From Microbacteriaceae bacterium (lineage in GTDB: Bacteria > Actinomycetota > Actinomycetes > Actinomycetales > Microbacteriaceae), in NCBI GenBank assembly GCA_030840185.1, contig JAUZFY010000007.1, positions 1 to 6,001 on the forward strand: a DNA stretch of 6,001 nucleotides, given 5' to 3'. Positions 1-6,001 of the stretch are shown one piece after another (position 1 is the stretch's first letter; each line of letters opens with the position of its first letter). Position numbers and translations under genes: made by a program. The notes beneath the pieces are model-generated. The model saw only the letters and a program-made list of their open reading frames with translations. It did no database searches and was not told the origin of the DNA.

Positions 1-1436
1 TGGCGCCCGAGGAAGATCACGGATCGGGTGTCGGTCATCCAGCCGGCCAGCTGCTTGATCGCGTCCTGTTCCTCCAGCACGACGTCGAGCTGCGCCGGGA
101 GGGCGCTCAGCTCTCCGAGCAGGTCGGCGATCTCCCCGGGTTCGAGGGTGCCGCGAACGCTTGCCAGGTGCAGTCCGAAGAGATAGATCGCCGCGACCTG
201 CGCGACGAAGGCCTTCGTCGAGGCGACGGCGACCTCCGGCCCGGCGTGGGTGTACAACACCGCATCCGATTCGCGCGGGATGGTCGAGCCCTGGGTGTTG
301 CAGATCGACAGGGTGCGGGCACCGAGTTCTGAGGCGTACTTGACGGCCATCAGGGTGTCCATGGTCTCGCCGGACTGGCTGATCGACACGACGAGGGTAT
401 TCAGGTCGATCACCGGGTCGCGGTAGCGGAACTCGTGCGAGAGTTCGACGTCAACTGGCACCTTTGCCCACTTCTCGATCGCGTACTTGCCGAGCATCGC
501 GGAGTAGGCCGCGGTGCCGCAGCCGATCACGACGACGCGGTTGATGTCGCGCAGAATGTCGGGGCCGAGCGCGTCGAGTTCCGGCAGCTTGACGGCTCCG
601 TCAACGATTCGCCCGATGAGGGTGTTCGCGATGGCGGCCGGCTCCTCGCTGATCTCCTTCGCCATGAAGCTCGACCAGCCGCCCTTCTCGGCCGCGGAGG
701 CGTCCCACTCGATCTCGAACTCGCGGGTGTCAACCGGTTCGCCGAAGAAGTCCGTGACCGTCACGGAGTCGCTGCGGATGGTCACGACCTGGTCCTGGCC
801 GATTTCCATCGCCCGGTGGGTGTGCTCGACAAACGCCGCGACATCCGAGCCGAGGAAGTTTTCACCGTCGCCGAGGCCGATCACCAAAGGTGAGTTTCGG
901 CGGGCGCCGACCACAACGCCGGGCTGATCCTTGTGCAGCACGAGCAGGGTGAACGCGCCGTGTAAGCGAGCGACGACATTCAGCAGCGCCTTGGAGAGGT
1001 CGCCGGTCTTCTGGTATTCGAGGCCGACGAGCAGCGCGGCGACCTCGGTGTCCGTCTCGCTCGTGAACACGGTGTCCGGATGCTCGGCGACGAGCTCCGC
1101 CTTCAGCTCCGCGAAGTTCTCGATGATGCCGTTGTGGATGAGGGCGAGCTTGCCGTTGTCGCCGAGGTGCGGGTGCGCGTTCTGGTCGTTCGGTCCACCG
1201 TGGGTCGCCCAGCGGGTGTGTCCGATTCCGGTCGATCCGTTCGCGAGGGTGAGCGCCTCGAGGTCGTCGACGAGCACCTGAAGCTTGCCGGCGCGCTTGC
1301 GGGTGTGCAGTTCCCCGTCGGGGTCGATCACGGCGATACCGGCGGAGTCGTATCCGCGATATTCGAGTCGACGCAGGCCCCCCAGCAGCACTTCGACGCT
1401 CTGGTTACTGCCGACGTATCCCACAATCCCACACAT
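1..1436 (-). CDS. glmS: Glutamine--fructose-6-phosphate aminotransferase (isomerising), partial at the C-terminus
   Basis: Cytosolic enzyme that moves the amide nitrogen of glutamine onto fructose-6-phosphate to give glucosamine-6-phosphate, the entry step to UDP-GlcNAc and peptidoglycan. I read 478 codons from the ATG at 1436 to the window edge, where the frame is still open; the family is usually about 610-620 residues, so roughly the last quarter is missing. The N-terminal glutaminase domain (about 1-240) starts MCGIVGYVG, with Cys2 as the nucleophile exposed after Met removal, followed by LEYRGYDSAGIA (24-35) and HTRWATHGGPNDQNAHPH (73-90). A linker with FMAKEISEEP (257-266) leads to the first SIS sugar-isomerase domain, with VVVIGCGTAAYSA (301-313), SISQSGETMDTL (351-362) and AGPEVAVASTKAF (398-410). 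The window ends at the FLGR that opens the second SIS domain. The start is certain because Cys must be residue 2. There is no Shine-Dalgarno upstream. It is divergent from coaA. Confidence 0.97.
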   Translation of the reverse strand, partial: MCGIVGYVGSNQSVEVLLGGLRRLEYRGYDSAGIAVIDPDGELHTRKRAGKLQVLVDDLEALTLANGSTGIGHTRWATHGGPNDQNAHPHLGDNGKLALIHNGIIENFAELKAELVAEHPDTVFTSETDTEVAALLVGLEYQKTGDLSKALLNVVARLHGAFTLLVLHKDQPGVVVGARRNSPLVIGLGDGENFLGSDVAAFVEHTHRAMEIGQDQVVTIRSDSVTVTDFFGEPVDTREFEIEWDASAAEKGGWSSFMAKEISEEPAAIANTLIGRIVDGAVKLPELDALGPDILRDINRVVVIGCGTAAYSAMLGKYAIEKWAKVPVDVELSHEFRYRDPVIDLNTLVVSISQSGETMDTLMAVKYASELGARTLSICNTQGSTIPRESDAVLYTHAGPEVAVASTKAFVAQVAAIYLFGLHLASVRGTLEPGEIADLLGELSALPAQLDVVLEEQDAIKQLAGWMTDTRSVIFLGR

Positions 1437-1443
1437 GGGCTTG

Positions 1444-1449
1444 ATTTTA
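1444..1449 (-). promoter_or_regulatory. Putative -10 box of a leaderless glmS transcript
   Basis: On the minus strand the hexamer TAAAAT is followed by seven bases (CAAGCCC) and then the glmS ATG, so the expected transcription start falls on the A of the ATG. No purine-rich ribosome binding site lies in the 20 bases before the start, which fits a leaderless mRNA of the kind common in Actinomycetota. A -35 element is not clear: the best at 16-bp spacing is CAGTTG, and the closer match TTGAGC sits only 13 bp away. The assignment is inference from position and sequence. Confidence 0.55.
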
Positions 1450-1512
1450 CGGTACTGCGCGAGCTCAACTGCGATGGGCGCTCCCCCGCGAGCCGTTCAC
1501 CTCCCCGTCGGG

Positions 1513-1518
1513 TAGCCT
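1513..1518 (+). promoter_or_regulatory. Putative -10 box of a leaderless or near-leaderless coaA transcript
   Basis: TAGCCT matches the actinobacterial TAnnnT -10 pattern and ends eight bases before the coaA ATG, placing the transcription start at about 1525-1527. No Shine-Dalgarno is present between this box and the ATG. I see no convincing -35 element at 16-18 bp: TTCACC at 1496-1501 is only 11 bp away. An ATG at 1520 in another frame meets a stop after four codons and is not the gene start. Weaker than the glmS case because both the -35 and the exact spacing are imperfect. Confidence 0.45.
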
Positions 1519-1526
1519 GATGGCCT

Positions 1527-2471
1527 ATGCCTGAGCACGGGTCAAACGGCCACACGACGCCCTTCGTTGAGATCGACCGCGCCGATTGGGCCACCCTGGC
1601 CCCAACGACCGAACTGCCGCTCTCTCCGACGGAGATCGTGGAAATACGGGGGCTCGGGGATCGACTCGACCTCAGCGAGGTGACGGATGTCTACCTTCCG
1701 CTGAGCAAGCTGATCAGCCTGTACGCGGTCGGCGCGCGCCAGCTCCACAGGGACACGAGTCGCTTTCTCGGCCGGGATACGCTCGCCACCCCGTTCGTGA
1801 TCGGCGTTGCCGGTTCGGTCGCCGTCGGCAAATCCACCAGCGCCCGCTTGCTTCGTGAACTGCTGTCACGCTGGGAGGACACCCCGCGGGTGGAGCTCGT
1901 GACCACCGACGGCTTTTTGCTGCCGAACGCGGAGCTGGAGCGACGCGGGCTCATGGAGCGCAAGGGTTTTCCGGAGTCGTACGACCGCCGGGCGCTGCTT
2001 CGCTTCGTCGCCAACGTGAAGAGCGGCGTCGAAGAGGTGCGCGCGCCCTTCTATTCGCACCTCAGCTACGACATCGTGCCGAACGCCGAGGTGGTCGTGC
2101 GTCGGCCGGACATCCTCATCGTCGAGGGACTCAACGTGCTGCAACCACCGACCACCGGCTCCGGTCTCGCGGTGAGCGACCTGTTCGACTTCACGGTCTA
2201 TGTCGACGCCCGAACCTCCGACATCGCCAGGTGGTACGAGGAACGGTTTCTCAAGTTGCAACAGGGGGCATTCGCCAATCCCAAGTCGTATTTCCACCGG
2301 TTCGCCAGCCTCTCGCGCGAGGAGGCAATCGCCCGGGCATCCACGATCTGGAAGTCGATCAACGAACCGAATCTGCTGCAAAACGTGCTTCCGACCCGCT
2401 CCCGAGCGGACCTCGTGCTGCGCAAGGGCGCGGACCACGCCGTGAACAGCGTGTTGCTTCGAAAAATCTAG
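1527..2471 (+). CDS. coaA: Type I pantothenate kinase
   Basis: Phosphorylates pantothenate with ATP to 4'-phosphopantothenate, the first and usually rate-controlling step of coenzyme A synthesis, in the cytosol. The 314-residue length fits the bacterial type I family (about 310-320). The N-terminal part contains VEIDRADW and [20 protein letters not shown] (41-60). The kinase core has the P-loop [12 protein letters not shown] (93-104, Lys102), TTDGF with the likely catalytic Asp128, [13 protein letters not shown] (145-157), YSHLSYD (176-182), [11 protein letters not shown] (196-206) and WYEERFL (236-242), followed by the C-terminal [13 protein letters not shown] and the ending LRKI. The first half of the core resembles the E. 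coli enzyme offset by about one residue, so CoA feedback inhibition is likely by family knowledge. It lies between glmM (convergent, 30-bp gap) and glmS (divergent, 90-bp gap) and is the only plus-strand gene here. The ATG start lacks a Shine-Dalgarno but is preceded by TAGCCT. Confidence 0.97.
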   Translation: MPEHGSNGHTTPFVEIDRADWATLAPTTELPLSPTEIVEIRGLGDRLDLSEVTDVYLPLSKLISLYAVGARQLHRDTSRFLGRDTLATPFVIGVAGSVAVGKSTSARLLRELLSRWEDTPRVELVTTDGFLLPNAELERRGLMERKGFPESYDRRALLRFVANVKSGVEEVRAPFYSHLSYDIVPNAEVVVRRPDILIVEGLNVLQPPTTGSGLAVSDLFDFTVYVDARTSDIARWYEERFLKLQQGAFANPKSYFHRFASLSREEAIARASTIWKSINEPNLLQNVLPTRSRADLVLRKGADHAVNSVLLRKI

Positions 2472-2501
2472 CCGCATTCCCGCCCGCGGTGCGAAAGCCC
2501 C

Positions 2502-3863
2502 TTAGAACGAGAGGCGCTCCCGGACCACCCCGGCGAGGGACTCCGCGATCTCTTCCGCGAGCTCCTGATGCGCGGCCTCAACCATCACCCGAACCAGCGG
2601 TTCGGTTCCGGACGGTCGAAGCAGCACCCGTCCCGTGCTGCCGAGCCGCTGCTCCGCGGTCAGAATCGCGGCGGCGATCACGTCGTCCGACTTGAGTTTG
2701 TGGTGGTCGACGCCGCGCACGTTGACCATCGTCTGCGGGAACACGGTCATGATCGAGGCGAGATCCGCGAGGCTCTTCCCGGTGCGGGCCATCTCCGCGA
2801 GCAGGTGCAGCCCGGTGAGAATCCCGTCCCCTGTCGTCGCGTAGGCGCTCATGATCACGTGTCCGGACTGCTCGCCACCGAGGCTGAAACCTTGTTCGTT
2901 GAGCGTCTCCAGCACGTACCGGTCGCCGACCGCGGTCTGGATGAGCGTGATGCCGTGCTCGGCCATCGCGACCTTGAGTCCGAGGTTGCTCATGACCGTC
3001 GCGACCAGAGTGTTCTCGGCGAGCAGCCCGCGTTCCTTCATTGACACCGCGAGAATCGCCATGATCTGATCGCCGTCAACGACGCGACCGAGGTGATCGA
3101 CCGCGAGGCAGCGGTCGGCGTCCCCGTCGTGGGCGATTCCCACATCCGCGCCGTGCTCGAGCACAGCGGCGGCCAACACGTCGAGGTGCGTCGAGCCGAC
3201 TCCGTCGTTGATGTTGTAGCCGTCTGGGTCGGCGCCGATTACGGTGACCTTCGCGCCGGCGTCGGTGAACACCTCGGGGGAGATTCCGGCGGCGGCACCG
3301 TTGGCGCAGTCGAGCACAACGTGGATGCCGTCCAGCCGGTTCGGAAGCGTCGACAGCAGATGAACGACGTACCGGTCCTCGGCATCGGCGAATCGCCGGA
3401 TGCGTCCAACCTCGACGCCGGTCGGGGCCAATTTCTGCTGACCGAGCGCGGCCTCGATTCGATCCTCGACCTCATCCGGCAGCTTGGTACCGCCGACCGC
3501 GAAGAATTTGATGCCGTTGTCCGGCGCGGCGTTGTGCGAGGCGGAAATCACCACACCGAAGTCGGCCTTGATGTCCCCGATGAGGAACGCCGCGGCCGGG
3601 GTGGGGATGATTCCGGCGTCGAGCACGTCGACGCCGGAACTCGCGAAACCCGCCGCGACCGCGGCGGCGATGAACTCGCCAGACACCCGGGGGTCTCTGG
3701 CGATCACGCCGACCGGTCGGCGGCCGGATGCCCGCCTGCCGTCGGCGAACCGCCCCTTGCCGAGAACGACGGATGCCGCCTGAGCAAGACTCAGAGCAAG
3801 CTCCACCGTAATGTCATGGTTCGCCAGGCCCCGAACGCCGTCGGTGCCGAAAAGCCGTGGCAT
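2502..3863 (-). CDS. glmM: Phosphoglucosamine mutase
   Basis: Interconverts glucosamine-6-phosphate and glucosamine-1-phosphate, the step after GlmS and before the bifunctional GlmU, feeding peptidoglycan synthesis in the cytosol. It has 453 residues, the usual family length (about 445-455), and opens with the typical [10 protein letters not shown]. The four-domain alpha-D-phosphohexomutase signatures are all present: the phosphoserine loop [17 protein letters not shown] (105-121) with Ser109 as the likely phosphorylated residue; the Mg-binding DGDADR (246-251); the sugar-selecting GGEQSGH (329-335); and the C-terminal phosphate-binding [15 protein letters not shown] (416-430). One oddity is Ala at 112, where the family normally has Pro after SHN. 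It follows rpsI after 18 bp and is probably cotranscribed with rplM-rpsI. There is no good Shine-Dalgarno before the ATG, so translation may depend on coupling to rpsI. Activation by serine phosphorylation is known for the family. Confidence 0.97.
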   Translation of the reverse strand: MPRLFGTDGVRGLANHDITVELALSLAQAASVVLGKGRFADGRRASGRRPVGVIARDPRVSGEFIAAAVAAGFASSGVDVLDAGIIPTPAAAFLIGDIKADFGVVISASHNAAPDNGIKFFAVGGTKLPDEVEDRIEAALGQQKLAPTGVEVGRIRRFADAEDRYVVHLLSTLPNRLDGIHVVLDCANGAAAGISPEVFTDAGAKVTVIGADPDGYNINDGVGSTHLDVLAAAVLEHGADVGIAHDGDADRCLAVDHLGRVVDGDQIMAILAVSMKERGLLAENTLVATVMSNLGLKVAMAEHGITLIQTAVGDRYVLETLNEQGFSLGGEQSGHVIMSAYATTGDGILTGLHLLAEMARTGKSLADLASIMTVFPQTMVNVRGVDHHKLKSDDVIAAAILTAEQRLGSTGRVLLRPSGTEPLVRVMVEAAHQELAEEIAESLAGVVRERLSF

Positions 3864-3881
3864 GAGCCGGTTTCGCGCGCG

Positions 3882-4370
3882 TTAGCGCTTGGAGAACTGA
3901 GGAGCCTTACGGGCCTTCTTGAGTCCGGCCTTCTTACGCTCCTTGACGCGAGCGTCGCGGCTGAGGAATCCGGCCTTCTTGAGCGCTGCGCGGTTGTTCT
4001 CCTCGTCGATCTGGTTGAGCGAGCGGGAGATGCCAAGGCGAAGGGCGCCGGCCTGGCCGGAAGGGCCACCACCGGTGATGCGCGCAATGACGTCGTAGCT
4101 GCCGAGCAGGTCGAGAACCTTGAATGGGTCGTTGATCAACTGCTGGTGCAGCTTGTTCGGGAAGTAGTCCTCGAGGGTGCGGCCGTTTACCGTGATGGTG
4201 CCGTTGCCGGGAGCGATGCGCACACGGGCAATCGCCTGCTTGCGGCGTCCGACGGCTGCGCCGGGAACGTTGAGGACCGCGCGTGGGGTCTTTGGTGCAA
4301 CTTCGGCCGGGCTCTCGGTGGAGTAGCTCTCGAGAACTGCCTCGTCGATTGAATCTTCGATCTTCGCCAT
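3882..4370 (-). CDS. rpsI: 30S ribosomal protein S9
   Basis: Small-subunit ribosomal protein whose C-terminal tail reaches the P-site tRNA. The 162 residues comprise an acidic N-terminal extension of about 38 residues and then the S9 domain from [17 protein letters not shown] (41-57) through [29 protein letters not shown] and [22 protein letters not shown] to the conserved terminal SKR. The core alone is about the size of E. coli S9 (130 residues); N-terminal extensions are common in actinobacterial S9. The ATG at 4370 is chosen because MAKIED opens a family-like N-terminus and AAAGGA lies upstream, although 11 nt away. The frame stays open much further upstream, to 4985, but that stretch reads rplM in a wrong frame and is not coding. 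It is 32 bp after rplM, the classical rplM-rpsI pair. Confidence 0.97.
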   Translation of the reverse strand: MAKIEDSIDEAVLESYSTESPAEVAPKTPRAVLNVPGAAVGRRKQAIARVRIAPGNGTITVNGRTLEDYFPNKLHQQLINDPFKVLDLLGSYDVIARITGGGPSGQAGALRLGISRSLNQIDEENNRAALKKAGFLSRDARVKERKKAGLKKARKAPQFSKR

Positions 4371-4381
4371 GATGTTGGAAA

Positions 4382-4387
4382 TCCTTT
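4382..4387 (-). promoter_or_regulatory. Ribosome binding site of rpsI
   Basis: AAAGGA on the minus strand, in a short A-rich run, lies 11 nt before the rpsI ATG. It is the clearest Shine-Dalgarno-like sequence before any gene in this window and supports the ATG at 4370 over the longer open frame upstream. The spacing is a little longer than ideal. Confidence 0.6.
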
Positions 4388-4402
4388 TTCTACTGGTCCG
4401 CG

Positions 4403-4849
4403 CTACTGCGCGACCTGGCCGAGGGTGTAGGTCTTGGGCTGCTGAGCAGCGTGAGGGTGCTCGGCGCCGGCGTAGACCTTGAGCTTGGTGAGCTGGGCAC
4501 GACCGATCGAGTTCTTGGGGAGCATGCCGCGAACCGCCTTCTCGACGGCGCGCGTCGGGTGCTTCTCGAGCATTTCGATGTAGGTCATCGAGCTGAGGCC
4601 ACCCGGGTAACCGGAGTGACGGTAGGCACGCTTCTGAGCGAGCTTCGCGCCCGTGAGCGCAACCTTCTCGGCGTTGATGATGATGACGAAGTCGCCCATG
4701 TCCATGTGCGGGGCGAAGGTGGGCTTGTGCTTTCCGCGCAGCAGAACCGCGGCGTGGCTGGCGAGACGGCCGAGAACGATGTCGGTCGCGTCGATGATGA
4801 TCCACTCGCGCTGGACATCGTCGAGCTTGGGAGAAAAGGTGCGCGTCAC
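4403..4849 (-). CDS. rplM: 50S ribosomal protein L13
   Basis: Large-subunit ribosomal protein involved early in 50S assembly. From the GTG at 4849 the product is 148 residues, the normal L13 length (about 142-150). It begins with the actinobacterial-type N-terminus [15 protein letters not shown], continues through [27 protein letters not shown] and [15 protein letters not shown], and carries the L13 signature [23 protein letters not shown]. An in-frame GTG at 4969 would add 40 residues, but that extra part looks like no L13 and lies in the promoter/leader region, so I reject it. The Shine-Dalgarno is weak: AAGAAAG ends 10 nt before the GTG. It is first of the rplM-rpsI-glmM run, 32 bp before rpsI, with its own promoter overlapping the end of truA. 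Confidence 0.96.
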   Translation of the reverse strand: MTRTFSPKLDDVQREWIIIDATDIVLGRLASHAAVLLRGKHKPTFAPHMDMGDFVIIINAEKVALTGAKLAQKRAYRHSGYPGGLSSMTYIEMLEKHPTRAVEKAVRGMLPKNSIGRAQLTKLKVYAGAEHPHAAQQPKTYTLGQVAQ

Positions 4850-4985
4850 AGTAATACTGCTTTCTTGTCGAAATGAGGTGATCGTGAATCCCACTCCGAT
4901 GGGTGTTCGTCCGGGAAGATTCTCGGTGAACGCTGCCGGTGGAGGGCTCAAGTTCGGGTACCATGCCACAAAGCGCAGGCACCAA
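4850..4985 (-). other. Possible 5' leader of the rplM-rpsI mRNA
   Basis: If transcription starts about 7 nt after the TAATCT box, near 4985, the rplM mRNA has an untranslated leader of about 135 nt. That is long beside the apparently leaderless genes nearby, and ribosomal protein operons often hold an autoregulatory RNA in such a leader; a known L13 leader family exists in low-GC Gram-positives. By eye I find only short pairings, for example TGCC with GGCA near the 5' end and a 4-bp CCCA/TGGG pair with a 6-nt loop at 4890-4903. I cannot match it to a known motif. A weaker second promoter inside (TTGACC at 4987-4992 with TGGCAT at 4963-4968) would shorten it to about 107 nt. Confidence 0.35.
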
Positions 4986-4991
4986 GGGTCA

Positions 4992-5021
4992 AGATTAGTG
5001 CACCGCCGCCGGTTCGGTCAA
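4992..5021 (-). promoter_or_regulatory. Promoter of the rplM-rpsI(-glmM) operon
   Basis: On the minus strand TTGACC (5016-5021) is followed by an 18-bp spacer and TAATCT (4992-4997). This is the best match to the housekeeping sigma factor consensus in the window. The -35 box contains the TGA stop codon of truA, so the promoter overlaps the end of that gene, and it lies within the inverted repeat at 5009-5026. The expected start is about 4985. A second TTGACC overlaps the downstream edge at 4987-4992 with only a weak -10 (TGGCAT) 18 bp further on. Predicted from sequence alone. Confidence 0.6.
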
Positions 5022-5026
5022 ACCGG
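5009..5026 (-). repeat. Inverted repeat across the truA stop codon and the rplM -35 box
   Basis: CCGGTT-TGACCG-AACCGG is a perfect 6-bp inverted repeat with a 6-nt centre, read on the minus strand. The truA TGA stop opens the loop. In RNA it could form a hairpin at the end of truA, but no run of T follows, so it is not a classical intrinsic terminator. As DNA it encloses the -35 box of the rplM promoter and could be a protein-binding site. An alternative pairing CGGT/ACCG with a 3-nt loop is also possible. Confidence 0.45.
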
Positions 5027-5968
5027 GAGCACCAGGCTGCGCCGATTACGAGTTTGCAGCGCGCGCGCCTGAACCTCTGAGTCCGGCGGGTACCCGACCT
5101 CGACGAGGTTGAGTCCCTTCGCCGGCATCACTTTGAAGTCGCTCGGCCGCTCGAGTTGGTCGCGAAGAAGCACGAGGCGGTCGGCCTCGAGCTTGCCCTC
5201 TCCGATCGCGACGGCGGCACCAACCAGCGAGCGCACCATGCTGTGACAGAAGGCATCGGCCATCACCTCGGCAACCAGCACGCCGTCTTCGGCACGCCGC
5301 CAGCGGAACTTCTGCAGGGTCCGCACGGTCGTCGCGCCCTCCCGCGGCTTGCAAAACGCTGCCCAGTCGTGAAGCCCCGTTAGAGCCTCGGCGGCGTCGT
5401 TCATGCGGTCGATGTCGAGCACGGCGGGGTACCAGAGGGTGTGGTTGCGCAGCAGAGGGTTCCGGGGCGCGGACGAATCGGCGACCCGGTATTCGTATCG
5501 GCGCCACAGCGCGGAGAAGCGAGCGTCGAAGCCGTCGGGTGCGAACGAGCCGCGGTAGACGAAGATATCAGCGTTCAGCCCGGCGATGCCGTTGAGCCGC
5601 CGGCCGAGCGCGCGGGGACCGTCGAACCTCTCGCCCGGTCGCAGCGGCGGCGTCTTGCCTCGCGGGCGGGACAGCACACCGAGCTGGGCCGGCGTCACGT
5701 CGAGGTGGGCGACCTGCCCGGTCGCATGCACACCGGCATCCGTCCGACCGGCGACCGTGAGTTGCGGGGTCGGTCCGTGCTTTCCGAAGATGATGGCGAG
5801 TGCGGCCTCGAGCTCCCCTTGCACCGTTCGCAGCCCCGGCTGTGCCGACCAGCCGAGAAAGTTCCCGCCGTCGTAGGCGAGATCGAGCCGAATGCGGGTC
5901 ATCGATGGCGCCGGCCCGGCCACGGAGGGGTCGATCGATTCGGTCTTGATCGATGCTCCGCCGTCCAC
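5018..5968 (-). CDS. truA: tRNA pseudouridine(38-40) synthase
   Basis: Converts uridines 38-40 in the anticodon arm of many tRNAs to pseudouridine. From the GTG at 5968 the product is 316 residues. The core starts at TRIRLDLAYDGGNFLGW (24-40) and shows RTVQGELEAAL, the catalytic motif AGRTDAGVHATGQVAHLD (73-90, Asp77), FDARFSALWRRYEYRV (147-162), GLHDWAAFCKPREG (198-211), FCHSMVRSLVGAAVAIGEGK (240-259) and MPAKGLNLVEVGYP (281-294). A stretch at about 98-120 rich in Arg, Pro and Gly is longer than in E. coli TruA (270 residues). The start is uncertain: the ATG at 5902 (residue 23) is where the conserved domain begins, giving 294 residues, but neither start has a Shine-Dalgarno, and a TAGACT box ends 6 nt before the GTG at 5968. 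The 22 extra residues are not recognisable as a domain. Confidence 0.95.
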   Translation of the reverse strand: MDGGASIKTESIDPSVAGPAPSMTRIRLDLAYDGGNFLGWSAQPGLRTVQGELEAALAIIFGKHGPTPQLTVAGRTDAGVHATGQVAHLDVTPAQLGVLSRPRGKTPPLRPGERFDGPRALGRRLNGIAGLNADIFVYRGSFAPDGFDARFSALWRRYEYRVADSSAPRNPLLRNHTLWYPAVLDIDRMNDAAEALTGLHDWAAFCKPREGATTVRTLQKFRWRRAEDGVLVAEVMADAFCHSMVRSLVGAAVAIGEGKLEADRLVLLRDQLERPSDFKVMPAKGLNLVEVGYPPDSEVQARALQTRNRRSLVLPV

Positions 5969-5974
5969 CCGACG

Positions 5975-5980
5975 AGTCTA
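5975..5980 (-). promoter_or_regulatory. Putative -10 box of a leaderless truA transcript
   Basis: TAGACT, a good TAnnnT match, lies six bases before the GTG at 5968 on the minus strand, so the expected start is at or within a base or two of that codon. No Shine-Dalgarno separates them. The -35 region at standard spacing falls at or past the right edge of the window and cannot be judged. If the real start is the ATG at 5902, this box would instead give a 5' leader of about 66 nt. Confidence 0.45.
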
Positions 5981-6001
5981 TTCCGGGCGTGAGCATCGGT
6001 T

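Noticed and set aside
435..1520. Several plus-strand open frames opposite glmS
   Set aside because: They are antisense shadows; the minus strand encodes continuous GlmS with all expected motifs.
1866..2477. 203-codon minus-strand frame opposite coaA
   Set aside because: It mirrors coaA codons, has no recognisable domain, and the plus strand encodes an intact pantothenate kinase.
2465..2501. Possible terminator between coaA and glmM
   Set aside because: The best stem on the minus strand is only four pairs (CCGC/GCGG) with a 10-nt loop, although a TTTTT run follows; on the plus strand no T-run follows. Too weak to call.
3093..4352. 419-codon plus-strand open frame opposite glmM and rpsI
   Set aside because: It lies antisense to two clear genes, and its Val/Gly/Asp/Arg-rich composition is typical of GC-rich shadow frames.
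4848..4858. Palindrome CAGTA-T-TACTG just before and at the rplM start
   Set aside because: The centre is a single base, so it cannot form an RNA hairpin with full arms, and an 11-bp palindrome alone is weak evidence for an operator.
4850..4969. In-frame 40-residue N-terminal extension of L13 from GTG at 4969
   Set aside because: L13 normally begins at the TRTFSPK region; the extension has no family similarity and lies in the promoter/leader region.
3882..4985. Open frame of 367 codons that would fuse a long N-terminus to S9
   Set aside because: Everything before 4370 reads rplM and its leader in a wrong frame; the residues are Arg/His/Pro-rich with no family resemblance, and S9 has a proper ATG and AAAGGA at its own start.

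Overview
The window carries conserved housekeeping genes from a high-GC Gram-positive bacterium. The protein sequences and the order truA, rplM, rpsI, glmM, coaA, glmS point to Actinomycetota, most likely Micrococcales and probably Microbacteriaceae; the family assignment is inference from gene order and sequence character. Every gene is intact except glmS, which runs off the left edge. I see no mobile element, CRISPR array, tRNA, rRNA or sign of recent transfer.

Layout, in the minus-strand direction of transcription (right to left): truA (tRNA pseudouridine synthase), a 168-bp gap with a good promoter and a possible long leader, then rplM (L13), rpsI (S9) and glmM (phosphoglucosamine mutase) as a tight run with gaps of 32 and 18 bp. 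After glmM the strand switches: coaA (pantothenate kinase) lies on the plus strand and converges on glmM across 30 bp. Beyond coaA, glmS (glucosamine-6-phosphate synthase) is again on the minus strand, divergent from coaA across a 90-bp promoter region. No stretch over 300 bases lacks a gene.

Functionally, GlmS makes glucosamine-6-phosphate from fructose-6-phosphate and glutamine, and GlmM isomerises it to glucosamine-1-phosphate, the precursor of UDP-GlcNAc for peptidoglycan. CoaA makes the committed step of coenzyme A synthesis, and CoA supplies the acetyl group for the next amino-sugar step. TruA, L13 and S9 belong to translation.

I do not see an undescribed biological system. The points worth a second look are regulatory: three genes (glmS, coaA, truA) have a TAnnnT -10 box ending 6-8 nt before the start codon and no Shine-Dalgarno, suggesting leaderless mRNAs; the rplM promoter sits inside an inverted repeat that spans the truA stop codon; rplM has a potential leader of about 135 nt; and glmM and glmS, consecutive pathway enzymes on one strand, are separated by an antisense coaA with no visible terminator.
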